NCBI GenBank assembly: GCA_014904985.1
Contig: MU128916.1
Coordinates: 173,832-237,831, forward strand
Length of the DNA: 64,000 bases
Reading direction: 5' to 3'
DNA from: Hydnum rufescens UP504
Lineage: Eukaryota > Basidiomycota > Agaricomycetes > Cantharellales > Hydnaceae
The translations under genes were made by a program, and so were the position numbers. The notes beneath the pieces are model-generated. The model was not told the DNA's origin. It saw only the letters and a program-made list of their open reading frames with translations, and did no database searches. Each line of letters starts with the position of its first letter. Position 1 is the stretch's first letter. This document shows, piece after piece, positions 54,720 to 64,000 of the stretch.

Positions 54720-57700
54720 TTAGGACGCAGCGGTCGTGGTTGTAGAAGCAACCCTGCCGCCAGCGGTAGGTGCAAACGGCGAGGACGTTGAATCACGGAT
54801 GAAGTATCGGGAAGAGAAGTCAGGGCCCAGGCCAGGGAACGCGGCGAATGCGTTGATGGCCGTAGGACGAGTAGACGACGGGGAGCTCATACTCCTCCTA
54901 TGGACGTGCGGTCTTGCAGAAGAGACATGGTTCCGGTTCTCTGACGCCACCATCCACTTACGATCGTGGTCCTGCAGACGGATGTCACGCTGAGAGTCAT
55001 CTTCGCCGTCCTCGTCGTCTCCATCGAGAGCCTCCTCATCCCCATCTGGCATTGCACTCAAATCGAAGGCAGTGCGCTTCACGTCAACAGGGCCCAACAC
55101 TTGTGAAGGAAGGCGTTTATATGAGGGTCGTGGATCCCCCATCTGGCCCGTCATATTCAACTTGGCCAGGGGTGTATCGGGTGCAGTAGGGAGGAGATAC
55201 GCCTGGGCCGACGAGGAGCGATACTCTAGGGACCGTCCGTCGTTCTGACCCTCGCCTTGGGGATGGCCCTGGATCTGGCGATGACGTTGCAGTTGTTGAG
55301 GTGTCGACGAAGGCCGCCGCATTCCTCCTTTGCCACCGCCACCAGCGGGAAATTCGGGCTCATTCGGGCTCAGCTCGTTCTCCTGAACTGGCCAGACGGC
55401 CTTGGGGGTCACGACGCGAGCGAGGTGCAAGAAGAAGCTGAGGAGTCTCGCGCGCCAGACAAGCTTCCTGATACTTGCTGAGATCTTCAGACGCAGCCGT
55501 TGGTGGACAACCGAAAGATCTGCTAGGACCACAAACATACCTACGGTTACAATGGTAACCACACAATACGGTAGATGAGAACTCACACATTGGCATTTGC
55601 ACCTTGGAATGGTCCGCGCGGGGTCACAACGTCATAGACTCCCAAAGTACCGTACCTGGTCCCAAAGTCCACAGTAGGAGTCTTCATATTGGAGAGTGAC
55701 ATCGTCTTCGAGAGTACATGCGATGTTTGCTGCTGTTGGCCAGGAAGCGGGCTCACAGGACCAATAAATGCCTCCTTCTCCGAGACGGCACTGGACATGG
55801 GAATGGTCATCCACGCTGTCCACCACTCCTTCAGGTCTCGCTCGTTCTCCTTTTCATCATCTCCCGCACTCACATTGACACCGACACCTTGCCCCTCCAT
55901 TGGTGTTTCTTCCACCTTGATATCATTGGCGGCACTAAAAGGAGCAGAATGCGTCTGGGATACTCCAGACAAGGGGGGTGAAGGGGGAGATCGATCAGAG
56001 AATCCGACTGAATCAGGGGTGTATGCATTTACTTCTAGATCGAGGGACGTGTGGGAAAGGTGGGAGAGGGGAGGGTGGAAATTCAACGACGACACGGACG
56101 ATGTAGAATTTGACGCGGGAGGGTTCGAATACAACACCATATTCTTCGCGTGATTTGATCCTGTGCCAACGCCACGAGAAGAACCGGCTGTCGATGGTCG
56201 TGACGTTCTGGAAGTTAACCCATACTCATACTCTGCATCCGAGGAGTTGGCGCTAGCGGGATCCCTGCGACCATACCCAATGATGTAGTTGTAGGGACGA
56301 TGTGGTGCACGAACGCGATCCAGAAAGGGGGCAGGAGAACTGCAAGCGGAGTCGACCGGATGGCTGAACTCGGATGGATGTTCCGCCGTTCCTGCTCCGC
56401 CATCCCCGAGGCGTGGGCTCACGCCATGCGTGTTGTGCAGTGGAGTGATCTCGGAGGATAGCCTGCGAGAGAAAGGCTCTCCGGTGGGGGATAGTTGGGT
56501 CCATGAGGGCTGCTGTTGGGCATGCAAGTGAGACTGCAGGGGGTTCAGTGGAGGATTACATGGCTCTACCATGTTTGTATAGACGTCAGGTGTAAGTGTA
56601 TAAGAATCGAAAGTCATCGGATTCAGAGTACTCGAAGGAGACGAGTCGGCGGAAGGTCCGTACGGTGACATGAACGAGGTCTGCGATTGTGGCTGTGTGG
56701 TGAATTGCGATGCGCCAGATATGAGAGACTGTAGGGCGGATGCACTGCACAGGGAGGAGGGGGCATCTGGTAGGAACTGCTGGCTGATTCCATTTGCGGT
56801 GCTAGGGGGAAGGGAAGTGACGAAGGAGGGATCAGAGATATCTCCTAGTCTAGAAGACCAGAGGGAGGGTCTAGAGGTGGATGAAGAGGAGGGCATAAGG
56901 CTGTCTGGGGCGACATGGTCCCCATCCAAGGGGGCACAGCCAGCGGATGGGGCTGTAGAACGGGTGGTGCGGCTTGAGGCAGTTGATCCTGAATCGCTGA
57001 GTCTTCGCAGGCGGGAGGAGTGGAATATAGAAGGACCAAAGGGTGGCTTTGAACGTTGATCGTGGAAAGGAGAGGGGGAGGAGGGCCCGGAGATGAATGT
57101 AGACTGGCCGGTTGCGGCGGTCTTGGATGAGGAACGGGAACACTTTAGCCTTTGCTGGACGCATCGCGCTGGAAGGTCGGAATGGGGGGGATGAAGACAT
57201 ATTGGTTAGATCAAGGATCGTTGGTAGACAAGGAACTTATCCACTGACTGCATGGGCTACCAGAGTCACATTTGGATCTGCTTTCAGTACATTGGGCGCA
57301 AGGTTTGCGTCTGGTTGGCTTGATGGTGGAGGATTGGCCCCGTTTTGGAGCCCCGGGTGGCATTTGTTGACATGCCGTGAGAGGAGGTCACTGGAAACGC
57401 AGAGACATGAGAACGAGTTCAAGACAGGATGAACAGGACCAGACGAACCTGCGAGCGAACGAGTCACCACATTCCTTACACTTGTATGGACTATAAGACA
57501 CATGGAGGGATGAGAGTGTGGAAGGATTTGAAGGCAGAAAAAAGACACTGTACCGTTCTCCGGTGTGTGATCTGAGATGGCGGACGACATGTTGTGGGCG
57601 AGTGAAGGTACTGCCGCATGTAGGGCATGGGTATCGTTGCTGTTGTGTCTGTGGGGCGCTCGCCATCACAGGATGTTTTCTAGCAGGAGCAGTAGTAGTG

Positions 57701-57825
57701 GGGGTGGGTCGTGGTGGACGGTGGTGAAGTGCTGAAGGAGAAAAAAGTGGACGTTTTGTCGAAGTGTCGGAAGCAAAAGCCAAATATATTATGTCGTCAT
57801 GGATCTTAGGACCCTTAGAAGGCAC
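54720..57825 (-). CDS. Transcription factor with C2H2 zinc fingers and a Zn2Cys6 cluster
   Basis: Two C2H2 fingers come first: YPCPTCGSTFTRPQHVVRHL, then YKCKECGDSFARSDLLSRHV (split by two introns). A fungal zinc binuclear cluster follows: KPCAQCTESRSKCDSGSPC, then TRCVQQRLKC across an intron, matching CX2CX6CX5CX2CX6C. The remaining ~750 residues are Ser/Pro/Gln-rich and disordered, with an acidic stretch (ALDGDDEDGEDDSQRDIRLQ) and a conserved-looking end (INAFAAFPGLGPDFSSRYFI). Paired C2H2 and Zn2Cys6 domains occur in a group of agaricomycete regulators. The frame is off by one between the second finger and the cluster (57331-57358, beside a CCCC run) and again near 55437. The start is either 57825 or the internal MASAPQTQQQRYPC. 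Confidence 0.85.
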
Positions 57826-59549
57826 TACTTTTTCTTGAATATTCTAGAGAATCCAAACTGGAAGAGCGATAGCAAGTGACGAGGGACAGAGGGACCAGGG
57901 GGGGGGGAGACGAAGGGACAAAGGGACGTTCTGGGCAGCAGATCGTGCAATCGTCTGTGGGAGACGCATACGGGCGTTGTGACCGTCTCTGACGTGCGCC
58001 CCCGTTTTTGGTAGTGTCCTCAACGCTGCGGCTGGCCAAATTGGCATTAATGTTATTGGCACTGCCTCGTTCGGCACTTCGTCGGCCACAGTCAGGCTGA
58101 GTACAGCCGGAAGACCCGGGGGATGCCGGGTGCTGATTTACGCGGAGGCAGCGTAGCAAAGTCATCAAGCGAGGCTCGATCAACATTTAAGAGGAAATCT
58201 GACTTCCACGGAATCGATGACAAATCTTTGTCTTGTTGCTTGTCAGCTAAAATGAAATAGACCACTCCCCCGCAGTACCTCCAGCCGACAGCAGTGCTCT
58301 GCGTGACAGAAATCATCCCTATTGCCATCCAAGTCGCAAGGTCCCAAATAAATGGGCGTACGGGTAACCCAGGCGGACAGGTTTACGGTGCGAGCAGCGT
58401 CCGCAGCCAATTGCTTTTCAATAGATTGCCGAACACCTTGCATCAGTGTGTAAAGAAGCAATGATTTAGGGCGAAACAGGCTAGTTGTATGGGATAAGAC
58501 CATATCTGGAGAAAAACTGGGTTGTTCAGTCCTCGAGATTCTGCTGTGTCCAGATTTCTGCCAAAATAGATTCGAGAGAGAATTCCGAAACATTTCTGCC
58601 CCGAAAAATTCCCTCACCTCAGTGTATAGGAACCTCGAAAAAGATGGCCACTCTTGGGTTTGAACCTCGGAGATATTTGAATCCGACCGTCCCGTATTAC
58701 ATATGGTGACATAATGCGCTTGACAGCCAGCTGACTTTGCAAAATATGTGTTTTGTGTTTTATGACATACTAATCACGCAGAGTACATTCTACAGCAGCA
58801 CTCATATATGTGCCGAAACTACGGCAGATTGCAGAAGTAGCTCGTTCCGACCTGATGCAACTTGATTGTCAGTGTTGCCGAGACTCAGGCCCGGAGTCGG
58901 AGTTAGTCGCCCCGATATCTAATTGGATTTCAAGGTAATTTCAAAGTCCGACCGGAAGCCGACCGGGAGCCACAAGCCGACTTGCGGCAACATTACCGCA
59001 CTTTCTGAATGGCGCAACCGATTGAATTCTTCATTTTTTTAAGGTATCAAATCAATCACATGACTGCACCGCCCTCCCTTATCCGGTAACTTCCCGTAAT
59101 CCAATCTCTTACATAAGGGTGAGTGAGTGGTGAGTGAGATGTAGCCTCGGAGGTTGAACACGGGTTGGCTGCAGGTACCATGGAATGCAGTTTGTTTGTT
59201 TCATACCACGATTTAGTTTTGTTTTTGCGTTGCATTCCTGGGTACTCTTGGAGTCCTAAGACCGATCACACATGGTTTATTTGGTACCTTAGCGAACAAT
59301 TCAATCAATTAGGCTACAGATGCCAGGAAGGTCACGTGATTTCTCGACCTCAGGCTCGCGTGGCCTCGCAGATCTGGAATGGTGTATAAGGTGTCTCCCA
59401 CCCCAAGTATATTCTTCTGGGTCCCAGTCGGTCCCGGTCTTCGTTGGTTTCCGGGTTCGTTGATGACTGCGCATGCGGGTGGCAATTGAATCACACTTAT
59501 GAGCCCTCCAGCCGCCACTCTTCTCCGCTTCTTTCTCTGATCCCGCCCC
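57826..59549. other. Intergenic; no gene recognised
   Basis: The interval holds the upstream region of the transcription factor and, at its right end, the leader of the transporter. Frames at 58243-58709 are short and without motifs. A G-run of 9 occurs at 57900. I see no tRNA or repeat here. Confidence 0.4.
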
Positions 59550-62500
59550 ATGACTGCTCCTGGCCTCGACGACGAGAAAATCCCGCCCGCTGTAGAGCAA
59601 GCACCCTCGCCTATTGATGGGGACATAACTCTGGGGGCAGGGCCCTATCTGCAAGGAGAGGGCCAGAAGGATGGGAATTTTTCTCCCTCTCGTATAGAGA
59701 CCCCACCACTTTCTGCAGACGAAATATACTTTCCAGAAGGAGGACTTCGAGCTTGGTCTGTTCTCTTCGGTGTGAGTCCTCACCCTTCACAACATAACTT
59801 CTAGTCACATTCACCCCTTCCTTTAGTCGGCTCTGATAACATTCTCTACGTGAGTTTATTTTCAACTCCATACCGCGACCAACCATCCTTATCCACCCGT
59901 GTAATATTCAAGTTTCGGTTTTGTGAACGCGTGGGTATGTAAGGTTTCGATTGTCAAACTTCCTCGATTATAATATCTCTTTCACAGGGTGTGCGTACAC
60001 CACGTCTCTAATATTATATTCAGACCTTGAGCAGATGATGGAATGATAGGTGTTCCAAGAATATTATCAGAGAACTTTGCTCAAGGATCAGTCCCAATCT
60101 TCGATGTGAGCGTTCGTTCGTGCTTCGGTTCCTCTTGCACGGGGACCGTGAATTAATTATTTCCATATTTCCATAGAGCCTGGATAGGCTCCGTCAAGTA
60201 CGTTTCTCGTTATTTCCTGCCTATTATAATAGGCTTCCTGAATTTCAATTCGAAGTATTGCCTTATCTTCTTTCCGGTACATATACTTATCATTCCCCTC
60301 ATTCTCATTCTGAGCTCCTCGGCGGTTTTTCAGGGTCTTGTCAGTGGGCGACTATTTGACATCGGATATCTACGTGGTCCATTGTTCTTGGCCTCAGTTT
60401 TTTTTATCTTTTGTGTCTTCATGATTGCACAATGCACCGAGTACTGGCAGCTTATGCTCGTCCAAGGCATATCTCTTGGAGTGCGTCTTTGTCATTCCCT
60501 GATCTCATCTTACGTCCGATCCTCACCCGTACTCTTCCTCTCTTTTCAGATTTCCTCCGGTTTCCTTTGGGTCCCGCAATGCCAGTCGTGTCCCATTATT
60601 GTCAGCAATTCGCTTATTTACCGATTGTGCATTCACACTCTATGTGGTGCCAAACAGTCTACAAACGGAGAGGACTGGCTTATGGAATTGTGGCCATCGG
60701 GTCAAGCGCGGGCGGTACGGTGTTACCCATAGCCGTAAGGAGACTCTTACCAGTCGTGGGGTAAGTTGTACATTCCATCGATTTCTCCCACTCCCCCCTT
60801 ATCCGGACCGCTTCTGAAACAAATGGGTATAGATTCCGATGGACGATGCGTATCATCGCTTTTCTCTTCGTTGCCACCCTGGGGATCGCGAACATCACAC
60901 TACGGCGTCGCCTGCCGCCCAAGAACGCCAAGGGCGGCTTGTTCAATTTGCCTGCGTTCAGAAACGTGCCCTACACTTGTACACAGCATCGGTTTGTATT
61001 GGATTTCTGGGGATTTACACTGGTGCGCGCGCAAATCTGCCTTCATACAGTACCACCACCGCCGCCCGCCGCCCTTTTTTTTTTTGGCTGCCCACTTACT
61101 GTACCGTTTGCCGTTTGCGGTAACCAGTGCTCACCTATATCGATTCCGCGGCGGTAGCAGCGGGAATCGATCCTGACATCTCCTTCTACTTGGTCTCAAT
61201 CGCCAACGCCTCATCGCCTTGGGACGTCTCGACCAGGCTTTGGTGGCCAATCGGTTTGGCCCGTGAATATCCTCGTCTTCTTCACCTCCATCGCAGCATC
61301 AATGACCTTTGCGTGGCCATTTGCCAAGACTCTTGGGAGTTCGCTTGCGATCGCCATATTATACGGGTACGAAAATAATGAAACAATACGCTATCAGATG
61401 AATTGATTATCCTCTTGGGTGGGGGGGCTTAATTTCGTTAGGATATCGTCCGGGGTCTTCGTAGAAAAGAGAAAGGTCAAGGAGAAATGATGTTTTGGGC
61501 TGGCCTCAGTTTTTGTTTATTTTTTGTGTCTTCTGAATTGCACAATGCACCGAGTACTGGCAGCTTATGCCGTCCAAGGCATATCTCTTGGTGTGCGTCT
61601 TTGTTCATCTCCTGATCTCATCTTACGTCCGATCCTCACCCGTACTCTTCCTCTCTTTTCAGATTTCCTCCGGTTTCCTTTGGGGTCCCGCAATGCCAGT
61701 CGTGTCCATTATTGTCAGCAATTTCCGCTTATTTACCCGATTGTGCATTCACACTCTATGTGGTGCCAAACAGTCTACAAACGGAGAGACTGGCTTATGG
61801 AATTGTGGCCATCGGGTCAAGCGCGGGCGGTACGGTGTTACCCATAGCCGTAAGGAGACTCTTACCAGTCGTGGGGTAAGTTGTACATTCCATCGATTTC
61901 TCCCCACTCCCCCCTTATCCGGACCGCTTCTGAAACAAATGGGTATAGATTCCGATGGACGATGCGTATCATCGCTTTTCTCTTCGTTGCCACCCTGGGG
62001 ATCGCGAACATCACACTACGGCGTCGCCTGCCGCCCAAGAACGCCAAGGGCGGCTTGTTCAATTTGCCTGCGTTCAGAAACGTGCCCTACACCTTGTACA
62101 CAGCATCGGTTTGTATTGGATTTCTGGGGATTTACACTGGTGCGCGCGCAAATCTGCCTTCATACAGTACCACCACCGCCGCCCGCCGCCCTTTTTTTTT
62201 TTGGCTGCCCACTTACTGTACCGTTTGCCGTTTGCGGTAACCAGTGCTCACCTATATCGATTCCGCGGCGGTAGCAGCGGGAATCGATCCTGACATCTCC
62301 TTCTACTTGGTCTCAATCGCCAACGCCTCATCGGCCTTGGGACGTCTCGGACCAGGCTTGGTGGCCAATCGGTTTGGCCCCGTGAATATCCTCGTCTTCT
62401 TCACCTCCATCGCAGCCATCATGACCTTTGCGTGGCCATTCGCCAAGACTCTTGGGAGTTCGCTTGCGATCGCCATATTATACGGGTACGAGGATGACGA

Positions 62501-63092
62501 AACAATATACTATCAGATGAATTGATTATCCTCTGGGTGGGGGGGCTTAATTTCGTTAGGATATCGTCCGGGGTCTTCGTAGGTCAGTTCGTGCTCCCCT
62601 TGTCGAAACCATCGATGGGAGGACAGGATGATATTGGACGACGAATAGGCAAGTGCATTTTGTTTCTTTTCATCCTGGAATCCTTTATCGTTTCCCTCCT
62701 TTAATGGCCAACTGAATACACGGCGCATCCTTTTTTTTTTCAACTTTAATCAGGTATGCTCTTTAGTGTATGCTCGATAGGCGCCTTGTGTGGCCCTCCA
62801 ATATCCGGGGTGATTCACGATAGCGCTGGGGGGTATGCTGCTGTAGGGTATTATGCTGGTTAGTTCGGTTTTCTCCTTGGCCTTTTTGTTTTGTTTTCTC
62901 TTTTTTTTTTAAAAAAAAAAAAAAAAGCTGCCACACCTCGTTTCTCCCCTCGCCCAATCGGCGCACGGGTGCAGTGCTGACAGTGATCGCCGATGGCTAA
63001 TTTTTTGCGCAGGTTCTATGATTATTCTTGGCTGTGCTTTGATGCTCGCGTCAAAGGTTGTCGCCACGGGGAGGATCGGTGGCTCGTTTTAG
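59550..63092 (+). CDS. MFS monocarboxylate-type transporter, interrupted by a tandem duplication
   Basis: Begins MTAPGLDDEKIPPAVEQAPS; FPEGGLRAWSVLFGS leads into small exons for the first helices (TFGFVNAWGVFQEYYQRTLL; AWIGSVK). Then GPLFLASVFFIFCVFMIAQC, QLMLVQGISLG, SGFLWGPAMPVVSHYFYKRR and GLAYGIVAIGSSAGGTVLPI, RRLLPVVGFRWTMRIIAFLF, NAKGGLFNLPAFRNVPYTLY and FLGIYTVLTYIDSAAVAAGI, SSALGRLGPGLVANRFGPVN. The final helices are FVGQFVLPLSKPSMGG, VCSIGALCGPPISGVIHDSA and SMIILGCALMLASKVVATGR. About 12 transmembrane segments as in MCT/SLC16-like fungal carriers; substrate unknown. The central part is present twice (60389-61464 and 61501-62582), each copy with different small indels, so no complete reading frame exists as sequenced. 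Confidence 0.85.
60389..61464. repeat. Tandem duplication in the MFS gene, copy 1
   Basis: Nearly identical (about 97-98% by eye) to 61501-62582. The unit runs from TGGCCTCAG to GGTCTTCGTAG. Copy 1 keeps the correct frame at AGGACTGGCTTATGG and TCCCATTATT but lacks a G in the FLWGPAMP segment. A 36-nt unique sequence (61465-61500, AAAAGAGAAAGGTC...) joins the two copies. Confidence 0.92.
61501..62582. repeat. Tandem duplication in the MFS gene, copy 2
   Basis: Second copy, continuing directly into the unique 3' exons of the transporter. It has the correct GGGG in the FLWGPAMP segment but lacks bases elsewhere (TTATGCCGTCC for TTATGCTCGTCC; GAGAGACTGG for GAGAGGACTGG). Roughly 18 differences separate the copies, mostly homopolymer length. 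Confidence 0.92.
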
Positions 63093-63214
63093 ATGATGGA
63101 CGCGGACGGATCGACGATCCAGGATTAGATGATGAAATGCCCTCTTTTGTTCTTCATACTGTAACGAAGTGACCGTGAACATGCGTTCCCTTTCTGGCCA
63201 CGCCAGGCGCTGTA

Positions 63215-63257
63215 CCCTAGATGTATAAACAAGTGGTTTCAATTCCTAGGGGCCTGT
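63215..63257. repeat. Short direct repeat, copy 1 (partner at 63620-63662)
   Basis: Both copies share ATGTRTAAACARGTGGTTTC followed by AATTCCTAGGGGCCT, about 36 of 40 bases. They lie 405 bp apart in direct orientation, as expected for a small duplicated segment or the ends of a short element. Confidence 0.75.
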
Positions 63258-63619
63258 TGTAAGAAAATAATTGAGCCGAGCGTAGAATCGACCGAGAATG
63301 GCAATGACCCCTATTTGGCCGAATAATGGAGACAGGCATGACCAGACCCCCTTTAGTAATGCTGTGCCACTGAGCACTGGACAGAGTGTCCGAGACCCGC
63401 CGAGAACATTCCACCTTTTTCTTACCAGTACTACCGGCACTCAAACATTCTCACCTTCATTGATTTTCTCTGAACTCTTGTAAATATTATACAAGAGCAA
63501 GCTTGAGCTCGCCAACAAATAAAAGGACATCAAATATCCTTCCACTATTTCACCGAGCATTTAGGGCGTTGAATCCGCTCACGTTTGCTTAGTAATCAAG
63601 GGGAAACATGGCCTTCACT

Positions 63620-63662
63620 ACACTGGATGTGTAAACAGGTGGTTTCAATTCCTAGGGGCCTC
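63620..63662. repeat. Short direct repeat, copy 2 (partner at 63215-63257)
   Basis: Second copy of the repeat, ending at the same GGGGCCT boundary. No terminal inverted repeats or target duplication were found around the pair. Confidence 0.75.
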
Positions 63663-64000
63663 TTCTGACTTGGTCGCGATCCTGGCTTCAATGTTGCATT
63701 TGGGTGATGCTGTTTATTGCGTGCCTTTCCCTAAAAAAAATATTTGAGCGCAAAAAGAGGTACAAGCTCGGCCAATAACGAATGATTCATTTCAAGTACT
63801 AGACATGGTGCTGTGCAGCACCTGCGGCCTTGCTTACTTTGTCTTCCCAGTGGGCGGATTCTAGGAATCAGGTTGTGTTCTGTTAAAGCTCGGCATCATT
63901 ATTGACTAGTGTGTTGGTACAGTGGTTACAAAACATTTTTCTGTCATCATATCTTTGCAACTCCATCTTTCCGAAGTGGTGGTTGTGTCGTATGCAGGTA

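Larger units (their letters stand above)
63093..64000. other. Downstream of transporter; no gene recognised
   Basis: Contains the transporter's 3' end and a pair of direct repeats described separately. The remaining sequence has no supported frame before the window ends. Confidence 0.4.

Noticed and set aside
56670..57059. Plus-strand frame opposite the transcription factor
   Set aside because: It is the reverse shadow of the Ser/Pro-rich coding region on the minus strand.
58650..58700. A GGGTTTGAACCTCGG stretch looking like a tRNA T-arm
   Set aside because: The surrounding bases do not form acceptor, D or anticodon stems, and the stem bases do not pair.
1..64000. CRISPR arrays, rRNA or prokaryotic operons
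   Set aside because: No spaced repeats or ribosomal RNA signatures, and the gene structure is eukaryotic.

Overview
This window is nuclear DNA from a filamentous basidiomycete, most likely an agaricomycete. Genes are dense on both strands and cut by many short introns (about 45-70 nt, GT-AG with a few GC-AG). The protein families fit: an AA14-type copper oxygenase, SWIM-RING and C2H2+Zn2Cys6 regulators, and fungal mitoribosomal proteins mL58 and mL43. The genus cannot be fixed from sequence alone.

Layout. 0-4.2 kb: 3' end of an unknown gene, a SWIM/RING zinc-finger gene and an F-box-like gene. 4.2-7.4 kb: gene-poor, with two diverged direct copies of a ~0.8 kb segment. 7.4-21.6 kb: compact housekeeping block with F-actin capping protein alpha, TAD3 (tRNA deaminase partner), a RINT1/TIP20 Golgi-ER tether, mL58, FCF2, a long-tailed Ser/Thr kinase and a MOB2-like kinase activator. 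21.6-28.6 kb: a 165-bp foldback MITE, the AA14 LPMO, mL43, a small mitochondrial membrane protein and SPT4. 28.6-31.3 kb: no gene recognised. 31.3-48.3 kb: a conserved unknown protein, KRE33/NAT10, a mitochondrial phosphate carrier, a Ser/Thr-rich single-pass membrane protein, a second (phocein-type) MOB gene, a possible 41-residue membrane microprotein, an unknown coiled-coil gene and SNF12/SMARCD. 48.6-63.1 kb: a large disordered unknown protein, a C2H2+Zn2Cys6 transcription factor and an MFS monocarboxylate-type transporter containing a 1.1 kb tandem duplication. The last 0.9 kb holds short direct repeats only.

How the genes relate. Most are core functions: ribosome and rRNA biogenesis (mL58, mL43, FCF2, KRE33), transcription and chromatin (SPT4, SNF12), trafficking (RINT1), actin (capping alpha) and morphogenesis signalling (two MOBs). 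Several are tightly packed divergent pairs (TAD3/RINT1, mL58/FCF2, mitochondrial protein/SPT4) that must share promoters. The accessory content is the LPMO, transporter, transcription factor and MITE.

Quality warning. In the first 22 kb every recognised gene can be spliced into an open frame. From about 23.7 kb onward, conserved genes (LPMO, mL43, KRE33 three times, phosphate carrier, SNF12, transcription factor, transporter) carry one- or two-base frame breaks, often in homopolymers. Residual long-read indels are the simplest explanation. I see no clearly new biological system. The most interesting biology is the LPMO tail controlled by its last intron, the GC-AG introns and 19-nt microexon of the SWIM-RING gene, and the 10-bp TAD3/RINT1 start-to-start gap.
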